Source of the DNA: Nipponacmea schrenckii
Lineage: Eukaryota > Mollusca > Gastropoda > Lottiidae
DNA: 64,000 nt
Direction of reading: 5' to 3'
Assembly (NCBI GenBank): GCA_030562195.1
Contig: JAUJPP010000011.1
Span: forward strand, 7,192,001-7,256,000
Part shown: one piece after another, positions 22,001 to 30,699 of the stretch
How positions within the stretch are numbered: position 1 is the stretch's first letter
Layout of the letters: each line of letters begins with the position of its first letter
Notes under the pieces: generated by a model
The model's input: the letters and a program-made list of their open reading frames with translations, nothing else
What the model was told of the DNA's origin: nothing
The model's database searches: none
Position numbers and translations under genes: made by a program

Positions 22001-24259
22001 TTTAACTGGTGGCGAGTGGGTTCACGGTATAGATAACCTACAGGTATGATTATCATAGCTTATATAGCATGGTTTATAGCATAGAAGAGATTATAGCAGG
22101 GAATACCCAGGCATATCCACTCATTATGTGAGGTATTTCTTGTGTTAGTGTTACGCGGTTAATTTGGTATTATATACAGTGTACTCTGAGTAATCCGACA
22201 TATATCAGGACCGCAAAATTATGTCAGATTAGCAAGTGTGTTGGATTACACTGTATATTAACATGAAGAATGAGCTCATATTTTGTGTTATGTGATGGTG
22301 TGAACTCTAACACAGAACACTAACACGAGATTTGACCTCACCCATTATAACAGATAATTTGAAGTCAAGTCAAGATAAAGCACATAGCATAGCTAATATA
22401 GCATAGCATACAATATAACATAGATTATAGCATATATGGAATTTAGAGATGTGTTCAACATACCTAATAGGGCATAGAGTATAGCATATGTAGAATTTAG
22501 AGATATGTTCAACATACCTAATAGGGCATAGAGTATAGCATACACTAATGCATAGATATTAAAAGGATTAGGTCCACATAGATAATTTTATTTTGTAATA
22601 GTCTTTGCTAAAATATGAGAAAGACTAGAATTTTATAGCTGCTCCTTCAAAGATACCCTTATTGGCAACTGCTAAGTGTTGTCTATCTTAAGAGCCAAAC
22701 CGTCTTCATTGGCCTATAAAGTTTAGAAGAGTAGGACGTAAAACACCATTCATTTCATTTCATTTCTCAATAGCCAAAATGTTGATCAGTATAGTAGGAT
22801 ATAGTTACCAGTTTATTGATATTTTGTATTTTGTCTATCAATAGGATGAAATGGCCTATCTACCTGAGAAAATTGAATGGAGAGGGTGTAATGGAAGTGA
22901 ACCACATTTTAGAGGCTATCCCTGTAGTATGTGGACATTATTTCATACTCTAACAGTCAACGCCTATTTATCAGATAAAGGTACATAACTCTTGATAGCC
23001 TACCTACATAACACAACAGTACCATATTCTAACGACTTATTGATTTTAACTGTGTTAAACTATAGAATTTTTCTAAATATTTAAAGTGTATAGAGTGTAA
23101 TGTTTTTATTTCTGTCAGATGTTCTTCTTTAAAAATTCAAATGCTAAGTAAGCCTTTATGATGTCAATTGATTCTGTTAGCTTTATCATAAACAGCTTAG
23201 AAACTGTACAAACCACAGATATCTGATAGGAAAAAAGATTGGCAATAATAGATTTAAAGAAGCTTAAACTTACTTAGACTTCACTCTCTTTAAAGGAATA
23301 GTAGGCCATTTTATAATCACTTTACCCCCTTCCCCATTCACCCCAAATTTACTCCCATTATGCCACAAACCAATTCACTATAAGTAAGAGGCAATATAAC
23401 AAGAGGTGATATTGAATAGGAGTGAAATAGGAATAATGAAGAGATGAAGGTGGGATATGGTAATACTACTAGTAAGCTTTCTGTAATAATCTTTGTAAAT
23501 AATTTGCTAATATTTTATAATAATTTATGTTTTACAGTAGTAGATAATAAGGAAGTGTTAAATGCCATAAAAGGGTATATGGAACATTTTTTTGGCTGTG
23601 CTGAATGTTCAACTAATTTCTTACAAATGGCTAAAACTATAGAGAGTGATATTAATACCAAGAAGGATATGGTTTTATGGTTATGGAGTGCTCATAATAA
23701 GGCCAATAAAAGACTTCACGGAGATCTTTCAGAGGATCCGCAATACCCCAAAATTCAATTCCCATCTCCAGATGCTTGTCCGAAATGTTTTGAGCCTGGA
23801 AGCAAACCATGGAGTCCTAAATACAGAAATACAGAAGTGTTAAATTTTATTGTTGACATGTATAGTGGTGAAAATCTCGTGAAAACATTCCTGAAAGAGG
23901 ACAAAGAAAGGGCAGTAATTCGTTCTAAGTCTACGCCAGACAATCGAGCGTTAGATTGGTGGGAGAAAAAACAGCGTCAACAAGATTTAAAACAATTACA
24001 CAATATACATCAACAAAAACGCGATAGAATCATAGCTAAAGCTTTAGATGACTATAAAACTGAAAATTATGTACGGAGACAAAAAATAAAGCGACACCCC
24101 CATGGTATACCAGGGAGAACATCCTGGGGGTTAAGTACAGTTGATTTGGGAATGTGTTTTGCATTCTATGTTATTTGCGCTATCATTCTGTTAATGTTAT
24201 ATTATCATTTTACGATCCGAACTAAACGTAAAACAGTGTGTAAATTCCTACCTGTATGA
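3814..24259 (+). CDS. QSOX: Quiescin sulfhydryl oxidase (QSOX), 10 exons, membrane-anchored
   Basis: Secretory-pathway FAD enzyme that introduces disulfides into folding proteins and passes electrons to oxygen, making H2O2. Ten exons joined at GT-AG sites give 2022 nt: 673 aa plus stop, with every splice phase consistent. Residues 1 to ~19 are a hydrophobic signal peptide. Thioredoxin-1 has the active site WCGHC (C61, C64) and cis-Pro P110. Thioredoxin-2 spans about 165-260, a Lys/Asp/Glu-rich linker about 265-305, and a helix-rich region about 307-388. The Erv/ALR domain follows, with RGCNGSEPHFRGYPC (C403, C415), the FAD-proximal CAEC (454-457), WxxxHNxxN (483-490) and CPKC (514-517). A hydrophobic helix at ~638-660 plus a basic tail gives a C-terminal anchor, as in long vertebrate QSOX forms. 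N-glycosylation sequons occur at N49, N118 and N122. QSOX1 and QSOX2 paralogues cannot be told apart here. Introns are rich in satellites and MITEs, yet all exons are intact. Confidence 0.96.
4470..4674. mobile_element. Small foldback/MITE-like element in QSOX intron 1
   Basis: Perfect 12-bp terminal inverted repeats, ccatactggaaa and tttccagtatgg, bound 205 bp. Internal words are repeated in the same and inverted sense (ggcggatatctctgg near the left end, atctctggcggatgaa near the right). No transposase is present. A clear target-site duplication was not identified. Confidence 0.6.
6023..7210. repeat. 86-bp tandem array, ~14 units, in QSOX intron 1
   Basis: The marker word taaaataaagagtctat recurs every 86 bp (6071, 6157, 6243, 6329 and so on). 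Each unit also carries gggctgaatgttagacagg and ccttgtgtattggacc. One unit at about 6748-6782 has its middle replaced by unrelated sequence. About a dozen units contain the hexamer AATAAA in the sense orientation of QSOX. The array ends 65 bp before exon 2. Confidence 0.95.
7276..7376 (+). CDS. QSOX: QSOX exon 2: thioredoxin-1 core
   Basis: Acceptor tttcag|gatgg, donor aaag|gtatgt. Codes for residues 80 (split codon) to 113, starting GWWKV and ending AAYPTIK. The VDC...ELCRKY pattern and the cis-proline YPT are conserved in QSOX thioredoxin-1. It is too short for simple open-frame searches and was found by splice phase and homology. Confidence 0.95.
7830..8080. repeat. Possible interspersed-repeat fragment in QSOX intron 2
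   Basis: The stretch with caactgtcgagggatcttta and a following GC-richer block resembles a dispersed repeat recalled from marine invertebrate genomes. No ends or internal repeats are visible here, so the assignment rests on recall of the motif only. Confidence 0.25.
8320..8570 (+). mobile_element. Truncated copy of the TTAA-type MITE, 5' part
   Basis: It begins ttaaagggata...cttagcatgaacataaa and stays alignable with the complete copy at 17109-17456 through the central region (a decayed version of the aaaaacgctt hairpin) and the gacac...ggaagtt region. The right terminal repeat is missing. Confidence 0.7.
9973..10124 (+). CDS. QSOX: QSOX exon 3: end of thioredoxin-1 / linker
   Basis: Acceptor acatttcag|ttttt, donor ttaag|gtacag. 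Codes for residues 114-163 plus two bases of codon 164. Contains sequons NVS and NKT and the RHTSWPKLKPL segment, equivalent to the HxxWP region that precedes thioredoxin-2 in other QSOX proteins. Confidence 0.93.
10297..10556. repeat. 16-bp tandem repeat in QSOX intron 3
   Basis: Tandem units of catgttctcaagtttt and close variants (gttttcaag, ctcaaattct, and partial units). All three + frames remain open across it and give Phe/Ser/His/Val-rich translations, which are artefacts of the repeat. Confidence 0.93.
10687..10809 (+). mobile_element. Truncated copy of the TTAA-type MITE, 3' part
   Basis: Matches the right third of the element at 17109-17456: cagattttaag, then gacac.tggtaa, atatatact.atattgacc, and the right terminal sequence ttttatgttcatgctaagac. 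The left part is absent. Confidence 0.7.
11241..16206. repeat. 65-bp satellite, about 76 units (~5 kb), in QSOX intron 3
   Basis: Units repeat every 65 bp, starting gtcacata(t/g)atattgata and running through agggatgta(t/c)tgagatgag to aacactgactaag. Units contain the inverted pair attgata...tatcaat. Main variation is atat/agat, tatt/tact, caat/catt/cagt/ctag, and ggct/gact; some units are a few bp short (cattgaacac). The first unit (11241-11277) is only 37 bp. The first and last units share the variant tgaagtcactg, rare or absent between them. Minus-strand open frames (Tyr/Ile/Leu/Ser-rich) are artefacts. Confidence 0.98.
17109..17456. mobile_element. Complete TTAA-type MITE with central hairpin, QSOX intron 3
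   Basis: Flanked by TTAA on both sides (17109-17112 and 17453-17456). Terminal inverted repeats of about 35 bp: the left starts AGGGATAATAGGTCTTAG and the right ends CTAAGACGCAGTATCCCT, continuing into gaacataaaattt and its complement. In the middle, 17273-17304 is a hairpin with 13-bp perfect arms (aaaaacgcttaat) and a 6-nt loop. There is no coding capacity. TTAA targets suggest mobilisation by a piggyBac-like transposase. Two partial relatives lie at 8320 and 10687. Confidence 0.82.
17522..17612 (+). CDS. QSOX: QSOX exon 4: start of thioredoxin-2
   Basis: Acceptor attacag|gtcaa, donor atccag|gtaacc. Completes codon 164 (AG|G, Arg) and codes for residues 165-194, SIEEIWEEAK to EQDSLLGIQ. 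HVILIFEEQDS is the first core strand of the redox-inactive thioredoxin-2 domain (no CxxC). Confidence 0.93.
18041..18167. mobile_element. Short foldback in QSOX intron 4
   Basis: Imperfect inverted arms: aaggaatcaatgtagatctt...attatt at the left and aacgataacaagatccacattcattcctta at the right, separated by about 70 bp. Probably a MITE remnant; the ends are not firmly defined. Confidence 0.4.
18534..18670 (+). CDS. QSOX: QSOX exon 5: thioredoxin-2 core
   Basis: Acceptor tattgtag|ttaat, donor gctag|gtaagt. Codes for residues 195-239 and two bases of codon 240, LILDYMREKK to DGTYNHIA. KIPSLYVV with its cis-Pro and the following N.DG turn match the thioredoxin-2 fold of QSOX. Confidence 0.93.
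19081..19222. mobile_element. Foldback element, ~52-bp arms, QSOX intron 5
   Basis: The left arm 19081-19132 ends ttgtttattaatactgct. The right arm 19169-19222 begins agcagtattaataaacaa and continues to be complementary through atgaattaca / tgtaatccat and cacagaag / cttatgtg. Loop of ~36 bp. No coding sequence. Confidence 0.7.
19473..19670 (+). CDS. QSOX: QSOX exon 6: thioredoxin-2 end and charged linker
   Basis: Acceptor ttctag|tggta, donor gaaaa|gtaagc. Completes codon 240 (AG|T, Ser) and codes for residues 241-305 plus two bases of codon 306. It starts with the last thioredoxin helix (TTFRQAIDNLMKN) and ends with a Lys/Asp/Glu-rich, Gly-containing linker that looks disordered. The linker is the least conserved part of the protein. 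Confidence 0.9.
20648..20777 (+). CDS. QSOX: QSOX exon 7: helix-rich region
   Basis: Acceptor atttcag|accac, donor tcaaag|gttggt. Completes codon 306 (AA|A) and codes for residues 307-349. The DLESALHYSFRQEI and LSALQKFVSVLSK segments are closely conserved in the helix-rich region that packs between thioredoxin-2 and the Erv domain. Confidence 0.95.
20864..21663. mobile_element. Pogo/Tigger-like non-autonomous element, QSOX intron 7
   Basis: About 800 bp bounded by TA dinucleotides (20862-20863 and 21664-21665). It starts CAGTATATCCTGCTCATACG and its right end reads CTGAATGCAGGTTCTACTG, so the ends are imperfect inverted repeats of the CAGT(A/T)-type typical of Tigger elements. Subterminal gcggccaccttc / aagaggccaccttc motifs occur at both ends. 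No transposase frame is present. Confidence 0.7.
21927..22043 (+). CDS. QSOX: QSOX exon 8: helix-rich region, end
   Basis: Acceptor tttttcag|tattt, donor ctacag|gtatga, phase 0 at both ends. Codes for residues 350-388, YLPGRDEIRRFLQ to GEWVHGIDNLQ. YLPGR is a conserved QSOX motif. Confidence 0.95.
22177..22253. mobile_element. 77-bp mini-MITE with TA target, QSOX intron 8
   Basis: Starts CAGTGTACTCTGAGTAATCC and ends GGATTACACTG, flanked by TA on both sides. The inverted repeats cover most of the element. Appears to be an extreme internal-deletion derivative of a pogo/Tigger-like transposon, different from the one in intron 7. Confidence 0.65.
22431..22545. repeat. 54-bp direct duplication in QSOX intron 8
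   Basis: Two near-identical 54-bp units containing gaatttagagat(g/a)tgttc and acctaatagggcatagag, preceded by loose catagcata words from about 22380. Confidence 0.8.
22845..22980 (+). CDS. QSOX: QSOX exon 9: start of Erv/ALR domain
   Basis: Acceptor tcaatag|gatga, donor taaag|gtacat. Codes for residues 389-433 and one base of codon 434. Contains WRGCNGSEPHFRGYPCSMW and LFHTLTVNA, the strongly conserved entrance of the QSOX Erv domain, with C403 and C415. Confidence 0.97.
23538..24259 (+). CDS. QSOX: QSOX exon 10: Erv active site, C-terminal TM anchor
   Basis: Acceptor tttacag|tagta. Phase 1 joins the G of exon 9 to TA (Val434), so the upstream in-frame Met at 23444 is intronic and not a start. 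Codes for residues 434-673. Contains FFGCAECSTNF (FAD-proximal CxxC), LWLWSAHNKANKRL (FAD-binding WxxxHNxxN) and DACPKC. A basic, Gln-rich coiled segment follows, then a hydrophobic helix (DLGMCFAFYVICAIILLMLY) and a short basic tail ending at TGA 24257-24259. Confidence 0.97.
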
Positions 24260-24551
24260 CTAGCAGGAGCCATCCTCGTGATATTTTTAATTTTAATTCT
24301 GTTTTATTTTAAACACTATTGTTATATTATTAAGAAATTGTTGTGATTTTTTTGCTGTATTGTAAAGGGGTAAGGGTTGGTAAAAATATTAGTTAGTTGA
24401 ATAAGGTGCAGACTTTTTTGTTTGTTGTTGCACAAACAGTTAACAAAAAATTCAAGACAATTCTACACTCATGGAAGCTGTACAGATGTTTAGATAATCA
24501 GAATGATGTTAAGGTATTCCAAGTAAAGGTATTTCTTAATAAGCATTAGCA
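24260..24551 (+). other. QSOX 3' UTR, proximal part
   Basis: AT-rich sequence following the QSOX stop, with no AATAAA hexamer before the 29-bp array. The transcript therefore probably continues through the array. Confidence 0.5.
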
Positions 24552-25128
24552 GGTACTACAGGTGGTACAATGGTTTATCAAGTACTACAGGTGGTACAAT
24601 GGTATATCAGGTACTACAGGTGGTGCAATGGTATATCAGGTACTACAGGTGGTGCAATGGTATATCAGGTACTACAGGTGGTACAATGGTATATCAGGTA
24701 CTACAGGTGGTACAATGGTATATCAGGTACTACAGGTGGTACAATGGTTTATCAGGTACTACAGGTGGTACAATGGTTTATCAGGTACTACAGGTGGTAC
24801 AATGGTATATCAGGTACTACAGGTGGTACAATGGTTTATCAAGTACTACAGGTGGTGCAATGGTAATTACTACAGGTGGTGCAATGGCATATCAGGTACT
24901 ACAGGTGGTGCAATGGTATATCAGGTACTACAGGTGGTACAATGGTATATCAGGTACTACAGGTGGTGCAATGGTATATCAGGTACTACAGGTGGTACAA
25001 TGGTATATCAGGTACTACAGGTGGTACAATGGTATATCAGGTACTACAGGTGGTGCAATGGTATATCAGGTACTACAGGTGGTACAATGGTATATCAGGT
25101 ACTACAGGTGGTACAATGGTATATCAGG
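24552..25128. repeat. 29-bp tandem array, ~20 units, downstream of QSOX
   Basis: Units of 29 bp built of ggtactacaggtggt and (a/g)caatggtatatca. One unit near 24860 is shortened (caatggtaattactac). Because 29 is not a multiple of 3 and the unit has no + strand stop in any frame, all three frames stay open (up to 218 codons) and give rotating Tyr/Gln/Val/Trp-rich translations. These are repeat artefacts, not genes. It lies 290 bp after the QSOX stop, probably in the 3' UTR. Confidence 0.96.
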
Positions 25129-25858
25129 TGTTACAAGGAAGAGTATATGTCTGTGCATTGTTGATAAAAGAAGACTGGGACTAGGAATAATAATACCAAA
25201 GAAAAATCATTTAGCTATTTGTTTTACTACATACACTATTTTAGATCTGACATAATTATTCTCTAATTTGTGTTCTTGAAAGGGGAATTGTTTAGTTCAA
25301 TAAGAATGATTTATACCAAAGAAACTTAGTTTTTGACTTTCAAATTAATTTCAAAATCTGTATGTTTTGATTCTAGTTTTTTTGTATTTTCTTTTTAATG
25401 TGTGCTAATTCACTTGAATATGCTTGATCCAACAAATTTTTTCTATAAATTGTGTTCAGTTTATGCTATTTGGATAAAACAACTGTCCCATCTCTTCATT
25501 GATATGGGGGTGTGGTTTTGTTCTTCTTCAAGTCATGTTTTATGATAATTTGTTTTCACGTGGAACTACTCAATTTATTTTTCTAAATTTTAATTAATTT
25601 ACATGAACATATTAGTCCATTTTGTGACAAATTGTGGAAATTTTGTATATCATAGTTAGTTTCCATGTTGACCAACAAAATTTGTTTTAAAATAGAACAT
25701 ATTAGTTCATTAAGTTTTAGAATTTTAAATCTGGTTATGTGTTGATGTAATATTTCATGGTTTTGGGCTCAAAATGTATGCAAGATGAAAATAATGTTTA
25801 TTTGAAAGACTAGAGTGAGAGTAAGAATTAGTTATGTATGGTTCTAGTTCGGGACACA

Positions 25859-25864
25859 AATAAA
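25859..25864 (+). promoter_or_regulatory. Candidate poly(A) signal AATAAA for QSOX
   Basis: First sense-strand AATAAA I see downstream of the QSOX stop codon. It would give a 3' UTR of about 1.6 kb that includes the 29-bp array. No transcript evidence is available. Confidence 0.4.
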
Positions 25865-26012
25865 GAAAGAATGGAGTAGCCCCATGCCTTTATAGTCAGG
25901 TAAATATATTGAGGCTCACTTTATCAATCCTAATTATAATTTGTTTTAAGTTTTGTAAATTTTTGATTCGTCTGATATGACACAAAAGAATGTATGGAGC
26001 TATTTGATGAAT

Positions 26013-26117
26013 GTTTACATGTCTTAATGTGTTTACATGTCTTAATGTGTTTACATGTCTTAATGTGTTTACATGTCTTAATGTGTTTACATGTCTTTAT
26101 GTGTTTACATGTCTGCA
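26013..26117. repeat. 18-bp tandem repeat, about 6 units
   Basis: Units of tttacatgtcttaatgtg, with the last units slightly diverged. The minus-strand reading (repeated CKHIKT) is an artefact, since 18 is a multiple of 3. Confidence 0.9.
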
Positions 26118-26509
26118 AGTCTACATGTTAATGTATTTTATCTAAAACTCTATTAAATTTTATGAAATGTTGAGTAAGAAATGGTTGGAATGGAAGTGTG
26201 TACCTGTGAGTATATGGACACGCCTCTCTCTTAACCATCCCCTGACCCCAGGTCCACCAAATATTTCTCATGCTCATCTTAGTTTCTACTCAAATTCATA
26301 ATGGCCCTCGCATAAAAAAATGTTAGTTTTAAAATTAATGCGATAATGCCAGAAACTTTAGAACATTGTAAACTATGGAATAAATTGATATGTTTTTATA
26401 TTTGATACAATCGGTAATGTACCTGTAATATCTGCTACAAATAGAAGGAAAATCTCTGCTAGGTATGAAAGCTTTGTGCCCCTGGCGTTTGGTATAATAT
26501 ATATCTGGA

Positions 26510-26571
26510 CCAGGCCTGTGAAAGGGATTGGACCTGGCCTGTGAGAGGGATTGGACCTGGCCTGTGAGAGC
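26510..26571. repeat. 24-26-bp triplication
   Basis: Three consecutive units of ggcctgtgaaagggattgga and near-identical variants (gagaggg, gagagcgg). Confidence 0.8.
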
Positions 26572-26774
26572 GGTAGAAAATTGAGGTTTGAGAGGTGTGT
26601 CTCCTTTCTGTTTTCATACATTCAATGGTAAATCTTTATTTAAAAAAAGCTTTTGTAAATGAATAGAAAAATCAGCTTAAAAAAATATTGACTTGTGTGC
26701 TGATAGAATTTTAAACTGGGTAATTTCTTTATGTTGAAATTTGAAACAGAACAAGTTGAAGTATAGAATAGAAA

Positions 26775-27410
26775 AAAGATAGCTGGCAAGGCAACTTGAC
26801 CGAGATATCATCAATATATACATGTATACTGTAGCTTCTATTGTGGATACAACCCAAATTAGACGCGTTTTTACTAAGTCAAGGGCAATAACTCAAAAAC
26901 CGCTCATGCGATTATTTTCGAACTTGACTGAGATATCATCAATATATACATGTATACCAAGTTTCATTAAGATCGGATAAAAACTGTAGCCTCTATTGTG
27001 GATACAACCCAAATTTGACGCGTTTTTACTAAGTCAAGGGCAATAACTCAAAAACCGTTCATGCGATAATTTCCATTTTCGAACTTGACCGAGATATCAT
27101 CAATATATACATGTATACCAAGTTTCATTAATATCGGATTAAAACTGTAGCCTCTATTGTGGATACAAACCAAATTTGACTCGTTTTTACTAAGTCAAGT
27201 GCAATAACTCAAAAGCCGTTCATGCGATAATTTCCATTTTCGAACTTGACCGAGATATCATCAACACATGTATATACATTTATACCAAGTTTCATTAAGA
27301 TCGGATACAAACTGTAGCCTCTATCGTGGATACAAGAAATGTGGACGGACGGACGGACGGACAGGGGCGACGGCAATATACGTCCACATTTCCATGTGGG
27401 CGTATAAAAA
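26775..27410 (-). mobile_element. Tandem-core repeat with GGAC run (minus orientation)
   Basis: On the minus strand it begins tttttatacgcccacatgg, followed by a palindromic tatacgtccacat/atgtgggcgtata hairpin, a GTCC/GGAC tetranucleotide run (27345-27362), then about 3.5 copies of a ~155-166-bp core (ctctattgtggataca at about 26836, 26991, 27153), and ends at ttgccagctatctttt. The same boundaries occur in the larger copy at 57345-60103. The architecture (core tandem repeats plus a tetranucleotide run) resembles the molluscan 'pearl'/Helentron-associated non-autonomous elements, but this is an analogy only. No coding capacity. Confidence 0.7.
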
Positions 27411-28045
27411 CCTATACTTAATTATGTTTAAAAAATTTAATTTTCTTTATTCATATACATGTAAACAATATCTATATGATGGTTAATGTATGATTGTTTC
27501 ATCTGATACCTTGATTGCAATAGACACCTTGTTTCTCAGTTAACGATTTGATTGTATTGTATGTCAGCTAATACAGGCAATCAGAGCCGTTGATTTCATC
27601 GTAATTATTTGATACAACTTTTCTGTTGAGGGCTAAGCTAAGATTAGCCGTATTCAATCAATTTAAGGTATTTACTAACTACATGTACTGTGAAACCAGA
27701 AAGTGAGTTATTGAATAAGATGGGGATAGAAGTATAAATTTACTCATAAATAGAGTTTGGCCACAAAAAGTGTTTTCTGAGAAATATAAACTTGATTTGT
27801 CCTAATTGTATCCTTATATATACTTAAAGTATACGTTATATATATAACCTGTTTAAATAAACTGATTTCCCCATCCCAATTTTATTTTGTATTTGTTCAA
27901 TTTCCACATGATTTGAATCGTGGTAGTATTATTGCTCTACCAATTTGTCCCTATTGAATACTACTTTGCTTCATGAGCAGTCAGGTATATACACTCAGTT
28001 TATGTTATAATAATTATTAGATGAATCAGTTTTGGGCTCTTATCC
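27411..28045. other. AT-rich intergenic DNA
   Basis: No coding region or clear repeat structure seen. Confidence 0.4.
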
Positions 28046-28200
28046 ACCCACGGTCCACCCAGCTGTAAATGGGTATGGATAATCCAGGAAAGATTAATGC
28101 CAAGAGGTTTGGCCAAGGACCAGCTGGTAGAAAGGATCCCTGTCACGGCAGACATATAAATCTAAGTTGTTATCCTTGTAAAATATAGTTGTTTCTTTCT
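28046..28200 (+). mobile_element. SINE-like copy 1
   Basis: Contains ccacccagctgtaaatgggt, atgccaagaggttt and ccaaggaccagctggtagaa, ends ttatccttgtaaaatatag, and is followed by a T/C-rich tail. A second copy in opposite orientation is at 30700-31060. Body plus simple tail suggests a SINE; the tRNA-like head is too degraded to recognise. Confidence 0.5.
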
Positions 28201-28202
28201 TT

Positions 28203-30403
28203 GCGTGGCAATCTATCGATTGTCACGCTTTGTTTTCGTTCGGATTATTATTATTTTTTTGGGGGGGGGAAGCTCGCTAGCCCAAACGCAAAAAGATAGA
28301 CTATTTCTGTTTTCACCAATGGTTTTTATATGGGCTGGAATCAAAATTGAATATCTAACAAGAAATTTTCGCTAACCCGAAAGTGGCTAATTGCATAATA
28401 TGCAAATAAGATTTCAAGCTAGCTCGGGCCCTAATAGTCGGATCGGTCTGAAATATACAGGATATAGATAGAAAGGCAGCGCAAAAATCATCAAAATTTT
28501 TTGATCACTTCCGGTTTGGGCGTGGGGACCTCCGGTTTTTTCGTCCCATGTCGGGTGACCCTGCTTCCTATGTAATTCAAGAATCTAAACAAAAACAGTA
28601 TATTTTAGCTATACTAAATGATTTTAATCCCCTGAGATGAAGGAAAATTAAATTGAATGTTGAGAATGCGCAGTTTCAAAAATGGCAAATTTTCTTTAAT
28701 ATTGAATAAGTCCGCCAATTATTAACCGATTTTTATGATTTTGGTGTCTTTCGAAACCTTGATACTTTATCTAAAAAATGGTCGGAACAGAATTTATATT
28801 TTCGAATTTGAATTTTTTTTTTATGCCCGTTCGAATTTTTCGAAAATTCAAAACTCTATATCTCGTGACCTTGACCTTCAATGACCTTGAAATTTGAGAT
28901 GTAGAATGTCCTTGACCTCAGGTGTCTACAGATGTGCTGATATTGCATGACAAATATCAACTTATAGCCCACCGAAATCTGACTATTTTGCAATTTTGGA
29001 CGGTTATGTTACACTTTCGGGCTCTAATGTTCGGATCGATCTGAAATTTACAGGATATAGATAGATACGCAACACAATTAAAAATATATCATCAAAATTG
29101 TTTGATCACTTCCGGTTTGGGCGTTGGGAATTCCGGTTTTTTCATCTCACTTCAGACGACCCTACATCCCGTGTAATGCAAGAATGTAAGCAAAAACAGT
29201 ATATATTAGCTATCCAAAATAATTTGCATTCCCCGAGAAGAAAAAGTTCCAATTGCTAGTTGCGCATGCGCCATTTTCCGAGAATGGCAAATTTTCTTTA
29301 AAATTTAATTACATTAGTAGTCCGTCATTTATTATCCGATTTGTATAAGCAAAATGAAATTTTACAACTCCAGTACTAACATAAAATATATTCATCCCAC
29401 ATCAATGTGGTATACATCATTGGACTACAAATTAAATTATCTCTTAAATGATATGCGACATAGTCGTTTTACCATGAAAATTCAAAGCATTAATTTTAGA
29501 TAAATTAATAAAATAAATACCAATTTAGGGTTTTTTATTTCATAAAATATGTTTCAAATTGATCAGTCAGGGTGTTAAAGCCTGTTATATAACATGCCAA
29601 TAAAACTGGTGGTTTAAATTTTCACACCTACTTGTCAAATCACTGACCTGGGGAACAAATTAATCTGATTATGTGAAATTTTCTTTTTTTTTCTTTTTGG
29701 CAAAATATTTCCATTCAAATTCAAAACATACATCAAGTTAAAGAAGTAAATTCGCTTGTCATTGATCAGTTCGAATTTTGTTCGTATCTTAAATAGAAAT
29801 GATTTTAGAAAAAAATGTCAAATACAGTAATGTGAAGAGTAGCAGACATATAAGTCTTATAAAACACAGATGAACTATTGACCACTTTAGTCACGGTACA
29901 ACGCACACAGGTGGCCAAAGAGTAAATTAATCTAATGATATAATCTGATAACTCTAATAAACTTTATTTATTTTTTTGTAAAATATTTACATACAAATTC
30001 AAAAAATATCTCTTTATAAAGCTGTGAATTAGCAAATTATCACATAGCTTGAATTTTCTCTCTATGTTAATTACAACCAAAGTTACAAATTAATGTTTAA
30101 ATTTGAATATAGAGAGTTTAAATTTCATGACAAATTGTCATCTTCCTACCTACTAAAATTTTGGTTTGGAATTTATGTAATTATCCTACTGAAATCTTAG
30201 ACATGTACAAAAATCTAATAAGGAACTGATAGTGGAAACTTATAGTAGAAAAAAATGCCTATATAGCGGAAAGTTTACGCTTGTTCCACAATTGTAGGCT
30301 GAAAAGTACCGGAATTGAAAGCTAGCAGGTTAGAAATTTCAAAATGTTCGAAATCCATGGGATAACGCATTGTTGCCACGCTCGGAGCTGTTCACAGTTC
30401 TAG
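28203..30403. mobile_element. Non-autonomous element, 2.2 kb, copy 1
   Basis: Ends are inverted: it starts gcgtggcaatc and near the right end reads gttgccacgctcggagctg, finishing ttcacagttctag. The interior has a ~590-bp unit repeated twice (both begin tctgaaat(a/t)tacaggatat, at 28448 and 29038) with atcacttccggtttgggcg in each. No open frame of coding type. Nearly identical to 35996-38441 but lacking the stretch matching about 37068-37373 of that copy. Confidence 0.75.
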
Positions 30404-30699
30404 TTTTTCTTTCTTTTTATCCCTTTGTTATCTGTTTTAGTTGACTGCTTGCTTTTATCAAGACGAACCCATAAAATACAACCCATCTGTTTGGATTGAA
30501 TACTTGCCAATAGAAATAGGTCAATGTTCAGTGATCATTCAAAGTTTTGTGTCCATACATATGTATACGGTTAAATATAACTGCACACAATACGCCTTTC
30601 TTTCGTTATAATATCATGATATCAGCAATTTCTTTTGATATTTTCGTTGTATGAACTTTTGGGCGGCGTATAAGCATGTTGTAAATCGTTCATAAAAAA

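Noticed and set aside
23444..23537. Start of a separate 271-aa gene at 23444
   Set aside because: The frame upstream of 23538 is intronic. A good acceptor and phase-1 match to QSOX exon 9 show that the coding part is the last QSOX exon.
24562..25255. 200-218 codon open frames with YQVLQVVQWYIRYYRW repeats
   Set aside because: All three frames are equally open across the 29-bp array, which shows that the openness comes from the repeat and not from coding selection.
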